Shown: piece after piece, positions 22,846 to 33,954 of the stretch
Numbering within the stretch: the first letter of the stretch is position 1
Layout of the letters: every line of letters starts with the position of its first letter
From: Ichthyophis bannanicus
Taxonomy: Eukaryota; Chordata; Amphibia; Gymnophiona; Ichthyophiidae
Assembly (NCBI GenBank): GCA_033557465.1
Contig: CM066033.1
Span: 1,352,879,834 to 1,352,943,833, forward strand
Reading direction: 5' to 3'
Length of the DNA: 64,000 bases
The notes under the pieces: model-generated
Told to the model about the DNA's origin: nothing
The model's database searches: none
The model's input: only the letters and a program-made list of their open reading frames with translations
Position numbers and translations under genes: made by a program

Positions 22846-23460
22846 AGAAGTTTGAACTGAATGCGGAAATGGATAGGGAGCCAGTGACTTGAGAAGAGGA
22901 GTAATATTTTTATTTATTTATTTATTTGAGCACATTTTTATACCGCTCCTTCCAGTGATAAGCAGCGGTTTACAGTTAACAATTAACTCTGCAAAGATTA
23001 GCAGTTACATAAAACAGTAGGATCATAACATTTGAACATTAAAAGTGAAAAATTGTTTAGGATAACTCAAAAAATAGGAATAGAAAAACTAAAACTAAAT
23101 ACATGATATAGGAGGGAACATGTTATATGGGGATGACAAGGATGGCGGAAGATTAGCCGTGCAGCAGTGTGTTGAACAGATTGAAGGGGAAAGAGATGAT
23201 TCAAAGGGAGACCAGCAAGAAGTAGGTTACAGTAGTCAAGGTGATTAAGGAGTGGATAAGCTTCTTAGTAGTGTGTTCAGAAAGGAAAGGACGGATTTTG
23301 CTGATATTATAGAAAAAGAAACGGCAGGTCTTAGCTATCAGATGAATGTGTGTGGAGAAGGAGAGAGAAGAGTCGAAGACAACCCCAAGATTGCGAGCCG
23401 AGGAAACTGAAAGGAGTACAGAGTTATCCACAGAGACTGAGAAAGGAGGAATAGCCTACT
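22846..23460 (-). mobile_element. L2-like LINE C-terminal fragment (minus), split by a tail fragment
   Basis: At 22846-22904 the minus strand reads LLQSLHWLPIHFRIQFKLLL, a C-terminal L2-type motif. At 23201-23431 it encodes SARNLGVVFDSSLSF and NISKIRPFLS, the RT thumb region. The interruption at 22905-23090 is a separate LINE 3' tail. Stops and indels are present. Confidence 0.72.
22905..23090 (-). mobile_element. L2-type 3' tail fragment (minus)
   Basis: On the plus strand it starts TTATTTATTTATTTG, then TATACCGCTCC and CAGCGGTTTACAG: the complement of the ACCGC...GCGGTATA tail shared by the L2 LINE ending at 51288 and the SINEs. No coding part is present. Confidence 0.65.
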
Positions 23461-23814
23461 TATTTGAGGACATTTAGGTTATTGTAGACCATTTTACCCA
23501 GGCAGCTGGATGCTTTAAGCTCACAATTATCACAAGAAAATGGAAGTCATGTACCAGCCAGCTTCATATAAGCCTTAGGTCAAATCTACAGTTTTCAAGT
23601 TTTCATCAAGAGTGCGCAACTGAATGCAACAGACAAATTTTGTTATCTTGAATTGGAAACGTTTTTTTCTGAAATCGCCAGTGCTGACTACAAGATTTCT
23701 TCAAGGCATGGATGTGGCACTTGGACATTATAATTCAGATGTCCTTTGGTGCTTCCTGAGATCCATTTGTAGTACAAGGTGGCTAGACAGGGTCTCCAGC
23801 ACGAAAGTCTTTTC
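23461..23814. other. Unassigned sequence, no gene seen
   Basis: No recognisable frame or repeat end. A 92-codon plus-strand open frame (23624-23902) runs into antisense CR1 and is spurious. Confidence 0.4.
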
Positions 23815-24856
23815 CAAGTTGAAGTCTCTTAAGCCTTTCCTCATAGAGATATCTTTCCATCCCCTTTTCCATTTTAGTGGATTTTCTCTGTACCTTTTCT
23901 AATTCTGCTCTATCTTTTTTTTAAGATATGGCGACCAGAATTACCCCAAATATTCAAGATGTGGTTGCACCATGGAACAATAGAGGCATTATAATTTCCT
24001 TGGTTTTATTCTCCATTCCTTTTCTTATCATTCCTAGCATTCTATTTGCTTTTTGGCTGCTGCTGCACACTGGATTTCAACTTATTATTCACAATGATGC
24101 CTAAATCCTTTTCCTGGGTGGTGATTCCTAATGTGAAACCTTGCATTGTGTAACCGTAGCATGGGTTGTTCTTTTCTAGGTGCATGACTTTGCACTTGTC
24201 CACATTAAATTTCATCTGCCATTTGGACGTCCATTCCTCCAGTTTATCAAGATCTGTTTGCAATTTTTCACAATCCTCTTGTGTTTTAACAACTTTGAAT
24301 AATTTTGTGTCATCTGCAAATTTGATCACCTCACTTGTTACTCCCATTTCCATTTCATTTATGAATATGTTAAAAAGCAATGGGCCCAGCACAGATCCCT
24401 AGGAACTCTACTATTCACCTTTCTCCCTTGAGAAAATTGGCCATTTAGCCATATTCTCTACTTTCTATTTTTAACCAGTTCCTGATTCACAATTGCCTCC
24501 TATCCCACGGCTTTTTAATTTTGCCAGGAGTCTCAGGAAAGACCTTTTCAGAGGCGTTATGGTTTTAGGCACTTGATATACCGCCCTTTACTATGTGTAT
24601 CAGAGCGGTTTACAGATACAGTATATGCTAACAGGCACTTTTTATTCCCTTGCCCAAGGCCACAAGGAGTGGTCTGAAAATCCAGATATACTATATCAAC
24701 CGGCACACTTTTATTTACCTGTTTGTTCACACTTTCAAATAAATCTAACAGTTTGGTAAGACCAGATCTTCCTTGACTAAATCCATGTAGGCTTTCTCCC
24801 ATTAAACCATGACTATTTACATGTTCATTAATTTTATTTTTTGTAATGGTTAATAC
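23815..24856 (-). mobile_element. CR1 LINE (minus), target of DIRS copy 1
   Basis: Minus-strand coding at 24042-24392 carries LLFNIFINEM, the catalytic FADD in IKFADDTKLF, and FNVDKCKVMHL, all CR1 RT. 24700-24802 adds GFSQGRSGLTKLLDLFESV, from further upstream in the RT. The 3' region lies at 23815-24040. A SINE-like fragment interrupts it at 24565-24700, and DIRS copy 1 begins where it stops. It is a different CR1 subfamily from the one at 13.5-17.8 kb and matches that at 43.1-43.7 kb. Confidence 0.82.
24565..24700 (-). mobile_element. SINE 3' fragment (CORE plus L2-like tail)
   Basis: ATATACCGCCCTTTAC and GAGCGGTTTACAG form the tail. CCCTTGCCCAAGGCCACAAG is the complement of the CORE segment. 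The tRNA-like head is missing. Confidence 0.65.
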
Positions 24857-27342
24857 TATTCTCCAGGATCAAGCAGGAAGTCGGTCTTCAGATATGGGTG
24901 ACATCTGCGCAACAGAGCCCACGTGGAACAATGTCCCAGCTTTCACAGAAAGCCTTTGGGAATGCTACAATGCATGCGTGGTTCCCTTCCTGCCTAAGGG
25001 TGCCATCTTGTTCAGTCTCCTTTTTTCCGCGGAGCCCAATGGATACTTTTCCTGTTTACCCGGAAAAATCCTCTAAAATTATCCTTAAAAGTTATTTTTT
25101 TCCCGGTTTGCGTACTGGTTTCTCTTCCCACCTCCCCCTTTTTTCGCCCGGGGGTCTTCGAACCTGTCTGGGTGCCTCTCACCATGTCCCTTGGGTTTAA
25201 AAAGCGTGACCGCTGCGGTCAAACCATGTCTATTACAGACAGCTATGACTGTTGCTTGCACTGCCTCGGCCCGGACAACGACAGTTCCACCTGCGACAGG
25301 CCATGACTCTGTGAACCAACAGGAAACAGTTGGAGTTGCAAGAGAAACTGTTCCCGCGGTCCGACTCAGCCCTGGCTTCCCCAAAGGTGAGCCTCAAGCC
25401 GAGCACATCCCGAGAGGGCATCTTCGGAGTCCCGCGGTGGCGGCTCCTGCATAAAGACGCCAAATCCCGGGAAGAAAGGGAAGAAATCCTCAAAGCCAGT
25501 CGAGGTTCCACTGGTGAAACCCGGTAAAGTCCCGTAACGGAACTCGAGCAACTCCAAGCAGCACCCCCCTAAAGTCTAAGAAGGAGTCCTCGGCTGACAA
25601 TAACTGTGCGAGGCTCCCCGAGGCAGTGGTCCTCGAAGAGGAAGCACTTGCTTGAGTGCCACCGTCAGGCCCGAGACTCTCAGTGCCCATGCTGAAAGCT
25701 GTGGAGCCTTTTGGCACTGAGTCCAGAATAGCAGCTCTGGAGCAGAACATCTCTGCAATCCTGGTCCTGCCACAGGCGGTGATGTCAGATTCATCTGCAT
25801 CATCTGTCCTGACAATCGGGTCCCCGACTGCGGGGGAGTCCCAGGTGTCAAGTCAGGCCCTTAGTGCTGATGACCTCGGGTGAGCCATAGGCACCGATCA
25901 AGGTCCTGGTCCCGATCCTCGGGAGTTTTGTCCTCCTTGGCCAGTTTCCAGGAGTCTGACCTGAGACCCACCGGGGGATCCTGGTTCCTTGGCACTGGCC
26001 TCGAGACCCGAGACTCGGAATCCTCGACACTCTCTGGCTCTGATTGGGAGACCGATGTTGAGACATCTCCCGAGACACCTCGACACAGAGACGTCCCTTC
26101 GAAGCACTTTCCTCTGGAACCCTGGCACCATTCTTCCCCCAAGGATGTGCCCTACCACAGTTTCATCTGGTATATGGCCTGGGTCCTCTCGGTCCTGATT
26201 GATTTGGAGGAGGACTCGTGCACCGAAGAACTGGAAATCCTTCAGTACGAGCCCCTGCCAAAGGAGACTCTTACAGTGCCAGTCCAACCCATCCTCGAGC
26301 GACTGCTCCTGTGGATGTGGAAGACCCTGGCCTCAGTGCCGGTGGTCAGCCAATGACTCGATGCCATCTATCATGTCAAGGAGGGCCCTGCTTTCCAAAA
26401 ATATCAACGACCACATAACTCCATGGTCGTAGAATCTTTGATGCAGAAGCTCAAAAGTCAGAAGAACTATTCTTCTGTCTGCCTCGGGCAGGGAGGCCTG
26501 AGCTCTTGATGCCTTCAGGCGCAAGTGCTTCCAGTTCCATGTTGGACTGACAGGTACAGGCCTATGAACTATACATAGGCATGTATCTCAAGGGCCTCAT
26601 CCAAGGATTGGCAGGCTTCTCTTCAGGCCTCACCGGGGAAACACTCCAGAGGTTCCAGACCCTAACAGCCTGGATTCGGGTCTGTTCAAAGTTCCTATCC
26701 TGCGCCACCTATGATGGCTTTGAGTCAGCAGCCCGAATGACAGTAGCTGGCTGCTTGCAAACCTCCGACCTCCAGCAATGGATGCAAGAAAAATTGTTAG
26801 ATGTCCTCTGCACCGTGGAAAATTTATTTGGCAAACCCATGACCGACAAGACAGCTGAAATTGAGGCCAAGGTTGTGACCAGGCAGAGGCTCTCAAGGAA
26901 GACCTCAACCCTCCCCGAAAGAAACAATCATGGAAACGACTACCTTTCCCGAGGAAAAAGGGGTCTTTTCACCAGGGCCATTACCAACACTTCTTGGGGC
27001 AGCAACAGCAAGGCCCTTGGCCCAAGAATCAGGGCCATGGGCTGAGAAAGCCAGAGGCTCCGAAGCCTCAGTCCCCCAGCTCCCGCTCAACCTGGGGGGG
27101 CTTTTGATTTCCTGGGCAGGGCCTCCTCCCCCTCCTGGAATTCTTCCCAGCCCACAGGGAGCCGCCTGGTGCTCTTTGCCCACAGGTGGGCCGGGGTCAC
27201 CACGGACCAGTGGATTCTCCTCCAGTTCCAACAAACACCACAAGGATTCTTCCCAGGAGAGCTGGTGCAGCTTCTCCTTCACTAGACCTTGCTCATCTCA
27301 GAACTCTCAGGCCTACTAAAGGACAGCAAAACAGTATATCGT
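24857..27342 (+). mobile_element. DIRS-type retrotransposon, copy 1 (5' part only)
   Basis: The left terminus reads CTCCAGGATCAAGCAGGAAG, then TCTTCAGATATGGGT, closely related to the left ends of copies 3-5 (CTCCAGGAACAAGCAGGAAT). A broken gag follows, then the first codons of the RT domain near 27090-27300. The copy stops at the SINE at 27343, and after that SINE the sequence is unrelated. No recombinase or right terminus is present. Confidence 0.82.
25190..27060 (+). pseudogene. DIRS gag-like ORF, copy 1 (broken)
   Basis: The start region near 25190 has a zinc-knuckle-like pattern (CGQTMSITDSYDCCLHCLGP). It then runs through Ser/Pro-rich sequence in several frames. The conserved core recurs in parts: a short segment with LEILQYEPLPKE (26225-26265), the region near 26355 corresponding to LDAIYHVKEGPAFQK, and 26581-27045 with LQQWMQEKLLDVLCTVENLFGKPM. 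DIRS gag-like proteins are thought to be the structural protein. Several frameshifts and stops break it. Confidence 0.72.
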
Positions 27343-27683
27343 GGAGTGGAGGAGTGGCCTAGTGGTTGGGGCAAGGTACTTCGGGCCGGAAGGTCGGGGG
27401 TTCAAATCTCACTAGAGGACAGCAACCTTGGGCTGGAAGGACTGGGGTTTCTAGTCCCACAGGTGCTCCTTGTGGTCTTGGGCAAGCCACTTAACCCTCC
27501 ATAGCCCATGTTCCCTGTAAAATAGTTCTCTGTGTGCTGTGCTTTCCTGTCTAATCAATGTGTTTATACCTCAAAAATTTCCTGTCATGATTTGACAATT
27601 TCCAATCTGTAATCAAACCGCTGCTGATCGCTGGAAGTAGCGGTATACAAATGTATACTAAATAATAAATAAATAAATAAATA
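27343..27683 (+). mobile_element. CORE-SINE (plus), complete, TSD ATATCGT
   Basis: Complete copy with box A-like AGTGGCCTAGTGG, box B GGTTCAAATCTC, a second head-like module (GGACTGGGGTTTCTAGTCCC), the CORE TTGGGCAAGCCACTTAACCC, and a tail with AACCGCTGCTG...AGCGGTATACAAATG and AATAAATAAATAAA. The 7-bp direct repeat ATATCGT flanks it (27336-27342, 27684-27690). The box A and box B elements form an internal RNA polymerase III promoter in this class. Confidence 0.9.
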
Positions 27684-27690
27684 ATATCGT

Positions 27691-28299
27691 CACTTTTCAG
27701 AGCTTCTTAAACGCTACAGTAACCACAAATATATCAGCTCTAGTGTTCACCTTTGAAATTGTAACTTTGTTTGCCACAATCAGCTTTGGGTTAATAACCC
27801 TTGAATATAGTAACTCTTGAATATAGGGACTGGGTCTCAGACTAGAACAAGGCAGTTTACCTAAACTTAGATTTGTTGTTTAGAATGTGTACCTTTAGTT
27901 GCATCAATGACCCCAATGTGCCGCTTTTAAGGTAATGCTTATAAGGCCTAAAGGTAATGCTTATCATATAGTTCCTGCAGAAGTACCCATATGAAAATAC
28001 TTAGGAGCAACACTTGCCAGCTTAACCAGTGCTAGATTTGTTGCAAAAATTTGAAAATAATGCTTATCTGATGAGTCCTGCAGAAGTTTCCTACACCAAA
28101 CTTCAGCGCAGTTGCGTTTCACTTCATATGTTTAATTGCATTCCTCTTATAAACCTAATCTGTAAAAATTATAAACATGTAGACGTTTATTACAGTCACA
28201 ATTTCTTATTCAGTTTCAGTATTACAAATCACTTATTCAAACGTGAATCCTAGATGTACTCACCATTACATCAAGTTCAACGGTTTTACCTTCTATTCA
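27691..28299. other. Unassigned sequence between DIRS copies
   Basis: AT-rich, with two imperfect copies of a GGTAATGCTTATAAGG / GGTAATGCTTATCATA motif near 27932-27965. No gene or repeat end recognised. It may be the host DNA that DIRS copy 1 entered before its 3' part was lost. Confidence 0.35.
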
Positions 28300-28573
28300 A
28301 CAGTAAGACGCCGCGCATGCGGAGTTGGTTGCCCACTGTGATTTTAAAGGGGCCGACGTTTTTCATAAAGCACCCCAGGGTCTCCGGTGGTGGCCCTCTC
28401 CATTGATCCACCACTTGAGCGGTCTCGCGCTCCTTCCCTTAGCCCTCCCCGGCGTTCCCAAGAGTCGGACAAGGAGCAGCCTCTAAAGGTACCTCATACA
28501 GATATGGAGGCCTCCGGCCGATGGCGCCCGGTCTTCTGAGGGTTGTCCTGGTGAGGATCCCTTCTCCTAATCC

Positions 28574-29985
28574 ATGCCAGACCTGGTAACCCTGGCATCG
28601 GCATCCCAGGGACCCATTCCTGAGTGGAAGTCCTGTATGCTGGCACTAGAGCGCAGCGTTTCTGCCTTCCTAAAGGCCCAGCAGGCACTTTTGCCCAGCC
28701 TTGAGACTGAGGGACCCTTGTCTGTGGTCTCGAAAGCTGCCTTGGAAACCCCTGAGAGCCAAGGGCCTCGTGAAGGTCCTCGGAACTGGTCTTGCTCGCC
28801 GTCCCGTTCCTTGGGGGCGAGGTTTTCCAGAATCAGTGCCTCCGGCTCCATGCAGGCCTCGGCCACGGGACATGGGGATCAGCCCGACTCTGAGTCCTTC
28901 TCGGACCTCTTGGGCTGGGAGTCAGATGGGGACACGTCCTCTGAAACTCACGCCCATAGGGATCTTCCTTCTGACCCATCCCCGCCCACCTCAAAGAGGC
29001 GGTCGCCTCCTGAAGATACCGCCTTCTTAGTATTTGTGAAGAATATGGCTCGGCCCTCAATCTTCCCATGCAGACTGAGGAAGAATCAAGAGTGGAGGAA
29101 CTCAACGTTTTGCAATATGAGTCTCCCTCTAGGGAGTCTCTTATGGTCCCTGTGCCGCCCATCCTGACCTGGCTGCTCCTCTGGATGTGGGAAGCACTCG
29201 CCTTGGTCCCTGTTGTCAGTAAAAGACTCGATGCCATGTACAGAGTCCAGCGCAGCCCTGGGTTTCGAAAGACCCAACTTCCCCATACCTCCATGGTAGG
29301 GGAATCCGCGATGCAGAAGAATCCGAATTCGCACTCTTCGGTCCCGCCTGGTAAAGAATCCTGTGCCCTTGACGCCCTTGGGTGCAAGGCCTACCAGGGA
29401 TCCATGCTGGCATGCCGCATCCAGGCATACCAGCTATATATGTGTATATTCCTTTATGAACTCGCTAAAGAGCTCGGTGGTTTCTCTGCGGCCTCGGAGG
29501 TGAACACCTTTTCCATTTTCACTCTTGAGATCGGTCGCGGACTGCTCAAAATACCTTTCCCGTGTCGCATATGACTGGTTCGAATCTTCTGCCGTGTAGC
29601 AGCGGCTTGCATCGGAGCCCGGCGTCAAGCGTGGCTCCAGTCCTCAGACCTTGGAGCAATGGGTCCAGGAGAAACTCTTTTATGTCCCCTGCCTTGGCAA
29701 ACAGTTAGGCAAGCCCATGGAGGACAAAGCAGCCGAGATCGAGACGGAATTTGTGACCCACACCCATCTCTCTTGCAAAACCTCATCCCTTCCTCAGTGG
29801 AAGCAGCACAGTAAGAGGCCCATCTTCCAGAGGAAGGAGCTCCTATACCGGGGATACCCGTCTGTCCCTGTGCCGGCGCGCAGTGGCCAAGGCAAAGGGG
29901 GAGCTCAGGGCCACTGGAAATCTAAGGGGCCCGAGACCCCCAACCACCAGCACCACCCCAGCCAGCCCCGGCATTTTGATGCCAA
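28574..29985 (+). pseudogene. DIRS gag-like ORF, copy 2 (broken)
   Basis: 28574-29167 encodes a Ser/Pro/Glu-rich N-terminal part. 29068-29574 has the core motif shared by all copies here: ESLMVPVPPIL, LDAMYRV, then PGFRKTQLPHTSMVGESAM, and later LDALGCKAYQGSMLACRI. 29651-29985 is the basic C-terminal tail after WVQEKLFYVPC...GKPM. At least two frame changes break it. I use this shared core to call gag across the copies; no function has been shown from this sequence. Confidence 0.78.
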
Positions 29986-30286
29986 CCGCATAGCCTCTCT
30001 CCCCCCGGTGGCAGCATGTCTGTCCCTCTTTGCCCCCGAGTGGGAGGACATCACATCAGACACCTGGGTCCTTCAGGTAGTCCGGGACGGCTATCGCCTT
30101 TGTCTGGACAGACTCCCCCCCCCACCCCTCTTCTCCCCAGCAGAGCCTTCTCGGTTCCCCTCAGCAGAGCCTTCTCGGTTCCCCTCGCACCAGGCTTGCC
30201 TGTAGCAGGAGCTGAACAACCTCCTCAGTCAACAGGTGGTCGAAAGGGTTCCGCCATACCTTCGAGGTCATGGGTTTTACTTATTT

Positions 30287-30563
30287 TATTTAGGGAGGCG
30301 TGGTCTAGTGGTTAGGACAAGGTACTTCAGGCTGGAGGGCCGGGGGTTCAAGTCCCACCTGGGGACAGCAATCTCAGGCCGGAGGGACTGGGATTTCTAG
30401 TCCTATAGGCACTCCTTGTGGTCTTGGGCAAGCCACTTCACCCTCCATTGCCCATGTTCCCTGTAAGTATTAACGTATGTGTGTCATATCCCCTCGTGTT
30501 AAATGTATCCCCCAATTGACCGCTTTGACCCGGTGAAAAGCGGAATATAAATACAGCTAAATA
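30287..30563 (+). mobile_element. CORE-SINE (plus) in DIRS copy 2 RT
   Basis: Head with GTGGTCTAGTGGTTAGG and box B GGTTCAAGTCC, a second module GGACTGGGATTTCTAGTCC, the CORE TTGGGCAAGCCACTTCACCC, and a tail with GACCGCTTTG...AGCGGAATATAAATA. It lies immediately next to an oppositely oriented SINE with the two tails facing each other. Confidence 0.85.
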
Positions 30564-30851
30564 AATAAATACATTCTTTTATATACCGCGCTATTCTGTA
30601 TCAGTGCGGTTTACATTGAACAAACTGAAATTACATTGAACAGGGCATTATAACTTGGAGATAACTATTTTACAGGGAGCATGGGCTATGGAGGGTTAAG
30701 TGGCTTGCCCAAGACCACAAGGAGTACCTGTGGGACTAGAAACCCCAGTCCTTCCGGCCCAAGGTTGCTGTCTTCTAGTGGGATTTGAACCCCCGACCTT
30801 CCGGCCTGAAGTACCTTGCCCCAACCACTAGGCCACTCCTCCACTCCACTC
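30564..30851 (-). mobile_element. CORE-SINE (minus) in DIRS copy 2 RT
   Basis: Complement of the standard SINE: tail ATATACCGCGCTATTCTG, CORE, second module, box B region GGATTTGAACCCCCG and box A region near 30830. It is nearly identical to copies at 4868-5164 and 33128-33424, so this subfamily is young. The DIRS RT frame resumes directly after it. Confidence 0.88.
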
Positions 30852-32439
30852 TACTTCTGTTACTTCCTTGTTCTGAAGAGGACGGTGGGCCTGTGCCCCA
30901 TCCTTGATCTCAGGAACCTAAACAAATTTCTGGTGCAGGAGAAGTTCAGAATGTTATCACTTGATGTCCTGCTGCCCTTCCTCCGGCAGGGTGATTGGCA
31001 ATGCTCCTTGGATCTCAGAGACACGCTCATATCCCTGTCCACCCCGAGCACAGGAAGTACCTGCATTTCAGGGTGCAGGGAGATCACTTCCAGTACAGAA
31101 TGCTGCCCTTTGGGCTCGCGTTTGCTCCGCGGTCTTCACAAAATTCCTGTCAGCAGCTGCAGCCCACCTCCGGCTGTAGGGCATATCCATCTACCCATAC
31201 CTAGATGATTGGCTCATCACAGATGCATCGGTGGAGGAGGCTCGCCTTTCAGCATCCTGCATAGTCCTCGAGCATCTGGGTTTTCTGATCAAATACTCCA
31301 AGTCCCACCTCGAGCTGGTGCTGACACTTGAGTTCATCGGTACTCTGCTCGACACAGAACGGGCAACCGCCTTCCTTCCCCGAGCATGCGTGGCCTGCCT
31401 CCGTGCTCTAGCTGCAGAGGTCCGAAACCAATCCAGAGTCTCGGCACGGACCATGCTGTGCCTTCTGGGGCACATGGCCTCCACCGTGCATGTCGTTCCT
31501 CATGCTCGCAGGCATATGCGAGCGACTCAATGGTGCCTCACAGCACAATGGTCCTGGGCCTCAGACTGGCTCCAGGACCCAATCTCGATCTCATGCAGTC
31601 TGTCCAGTTCCCTGGAGTGGTGGCGGAATCCCCAAAGCCTCCTTCGGGGCATGCCCTTCCAGACCCTGCCACATGAGCTTGTCTTGATGATGGATGCCTC
31701 GCTGTCGGGCTGGGGAGCCCACTGCGACAACCTCCGTACCCAGGGGCGATGGTCACCTGAGGAATCCCTGCATCAGATCAACCTGTTCAAGCTTCAAGCG
31801 TCCGATTGGCCCTGAAGGTCTTCGAGTACCATTTGCGAGGCAAGTCGGTGCTCGTGCAGACAGACAACAAGGTTGCAATGTTCTACATAAACAAAGAAAG
31901 GGGTACGGGCTCTTGCCGCCTTTGTCGGAAGGCAGTCTTCCTCTGCTCCTCTGCCATGTGCCAGGGCATGATGCTAAGAGCGATCTACCTCCCAGGCCAA
32001 GACAACGTCCTCGTGGACAGACTTAGCAGGCTTCTCCACCCGCACGAGTGGCGCCTGAGTCCAGAGGTGGTTCTCCACCTGTTTTGCCGCTGGGGGACTC
32101 TGCCCATAGACCTCTTCGCCAGTCTGGCAAACGCACACCTCCCCCGCTTTTGCGGGCCGATACCACACCCAAGCAGGGTAGCCCTGGACGCATTCCTTCT
32201 GAGCTGGACCTCTGGGCTTCTGTATGCATTCCCCCTCCCACTCCTCTCATTGCAAGGACCCTCCACAAAATTCAGCGGGACCGAGCCTTGGTGATCCTCA
32301 TGGCTCCCTCTTGGCCTCGCCAGCCTTGGTTCCCGCTGCTACTCTGATTCTCCTCAGAGCCTCCGGTCCCCCTGGGCAGTGCTCCAGGTCTGCTGACACA
32401 GGAGGAGGGACGGGTGCTTCAGCCGAGCCTGGGCTCACT

Positions 32440-33000
32440 ATCCCTAACAGCTTGGCAGCTGAACGGGTCTCTTTAGCTCGCTACACCTCCCAGAGGGGAT
32501 CGAGGAAGTCCTGCTTGCTTCGAGGAAGGACTCAACAAGGCGGGCCTGCGCCTTCGACTGGCGGCGCTTCTCAGTCTGGTGCTCCGAGCTCCATCTCGAC
32601 CCGTTCTCCTGCTCCACCCGGTGGGTTCTCCAGTACCTTCTCCACCTTTCGCAGGTGGGGCTGAAATCCAATTTGGTCAGGGTTCACCTGAGCACCATTT
32701 CAGCCAACCACTTCTCCGTCAAAGGAAAACCCCTCTCGAGCCAGCCTCTGGTCTCCCGCTTCATGCGGGGTCTCTTGCTTTCCAAGCCCCCCGTCTGGCC
32801 TCCTCTGGCAGAGTGGGACTTGAGCATCATGCCCTTCAAGCTGCTGGCGACATGCTCACTTTGGCACCTCTCCTGGAAGGTAGTCTTTCTGGTGGCACTG
32901 ACCTCGGCTCGGCGAGTCAGCGAGCTGCAAGCCCTCATGGCCGGGGCCCCTTACCCCAGGTTTTGCAGGAACAAGGTGGTCCTCCTAAGTTCCTTCTGAA
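32440..33000 (+). pseudogene. DIRS tyrosine recombinase, N-terminal and first catalytic part, copy 2
   Basis: This recombinase would integrate circular DIRS DNA. Visible are the SAM-like N-terminal region (VRVHLSTISANHFSV, FMRGLLLSKPPVWPP) and the segment ALTSARRVSELQALM containing the catalytic Arg of box A. The reading frame ends near 33000, before the HxxR box and the Tyr. Upstream the frame shifts near 32650. The copy is inactive. Confidence 0.82.
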
Positions 33001-33127
33001 AGTTGTATCGGATTTCCATCTCATCTAGGAGACAGTCTCCTCCATTTCAACACCATGATTTGGTCAGAAACCGTGCTGATGTTGGTCATGTGGTGCATGG
33101 TTACTTAAATGATCTTGCAATTTTTTA

Positions 33128-33424
33128 TTTTTATTTTATTTATTTACATTCTCTTATATACCGCGCTATTCTGCATCAGTGCGGTTTACATTGAACAAAC
33201 TGAAATTACATTGAACAGGGCATTATAACTTGGAGATAACTATTTTACAGGGAACATGGGCTATGGAGGGTTAAGTGGCTTGCCCAAGACCACAAGGAGC
33301 ACCTGTGGGACTAGAAACCCCAGTCCTTCCGGCTCAAGGTTGCTGTCCTCTAGTGGGATTTGAACCCCTGACCCTCCGGCCTGAAGTACCTTGCCCCAAC
33401 CACTAGGCCACTCCTCCACTCCAC
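33128..33424 (-). mobile_element. CORE-SINE (minus)
   Basis: Complement of tail (ATATACCGCGCTATTCTGC), CORE, double head modules and box A end (CACTAGGCCACTCCTCC). It is nearly identical to the copies at 4868 and 30564. It lies at the right edge of DIRS copy 2. Confidence 0.88.
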
Positions 33425-33480
33425 TCCAATTGTATTTGGACCGCTTTTTCTATGATTTTCGCTAAGAATGGGAGGCAAGA
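33425..33480 (-). mobile_element. L2 reverse transcriptase fragment (minus)
   Basis: Translates on the minus strand as LPFLAKIIEKAVQIQL, the conserved L2 RT fingers motif seen also at 19370 and 49710. The next 200 bases (33481-33689) contain nothing I can assign. Confidence 0.65.
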
Positions 33481-33689
33481 GATGGACCTGTTTTATGATG
33501 GTGCATGGGGATCAGAGATATTTTTTTAGTATCTGTCAAATTGAAGAGTATTTTAGTGAAGAGGAAAAATATCCTTGTGACAGGGAATTGTTAAGTATCA
33601 TTGAGATGAATGGGGCATGGATCCAGAGGGGAAGTGGTTGTGTTCAGGTTGGAGATTATGATGAAGATTTTTAAGATTCTTAATATCTT

Positions 33690-33930
33690 AAAAAGGATAT
33701 AGCTAAATTAGAAAAGGTACAAAGAAGAGGGACAAAAATAGTAAAGGGAATGGAAGGTATACCCTTATGAGGAGAGGCTTAAAATGTTGGGGCTCTTAAA
33801 CTTGGAATAAAGACGTCTGAGAAGGGATATGATTGAGGTTTATAAATTACTGAATGCAGTGGAATGGGTAAAAGTATACTGGTTGTTTAAGCCATCAAAA
33901 AGTAGAAAGATTAGTGGACACACAAAGAAG
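33690..33930 (+). mobile_element. CR1-like LINE 3' fragment (plus)
   Basis: Reads LKKDIAKLEKVQRRGTKIVK and continues into CR1-type C-terminal sequence ending near CCATCAAAAAGTAGAAAGATT. It is the sense counterpart of the antisense CR1 block at 43300-43530. Confidence 0.7.
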
Positions 33931-33954
33931 CATCAATGCAACCCATTTATGATG

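Larger units (their letters stand above)
29998..32345 (+). pseudogene. DIRS reverse transcriptase/RNase H, copy 2 (broken, SINEs inside)
   Basis: The N-terminal RT segment LFAPEWEDITSDTWVLQVV is at 30030-30090. The SINE pair interrupts at 30287-30851. RT resumes with PILDLRNLNKFLVQEKF (about 30900), FRVQGDHFQYRMLPFGLAF (31065-31125, frameshifted) and the catalytic YLDDWL box (31195-31215). RNase H follows with MMDASLSGWGAHC (31690-31725), VQTDNKVAMFYIN and VDRLSR (32010-32030). Frames change several times. RT plus RNase H of this type, followed by a tyrosine recombinase, define DIRS elements. Confidence 0.88.
28300..33127 (+). mobile_element. DIRS-type retrotransposon, copy 2 (ends missing)
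   Basis: Gag-like, RT/RNase H and tyrosine recombinase coding remnants occur in the DIRS order on the plus strand. Neither terminal repeat is recognisable: the left side begins within GC-rich upstream sequence and the right side fades near 33050. It is GC-richer than copies 3-5 and represents another DIRS subfamily. Two SINEs sit tail to tail in its RT gene. Confidence 0.85.

Noticed and set aside
27343..27420. tRNA gene suggested by box A and box B
   Set aside because: Repeated in many copies with CORE and LINE-like tail; the acceptor stem and anticodon arm do not fold as a true tRNA. It is a SINE head.
25989..32671. Many extra open frames on both strands over DIRS copies 1 and 2
   Set aside because: GC-rich DIRS coding DNA has few stops in any frame; only frames with DIRS motifs were kept.
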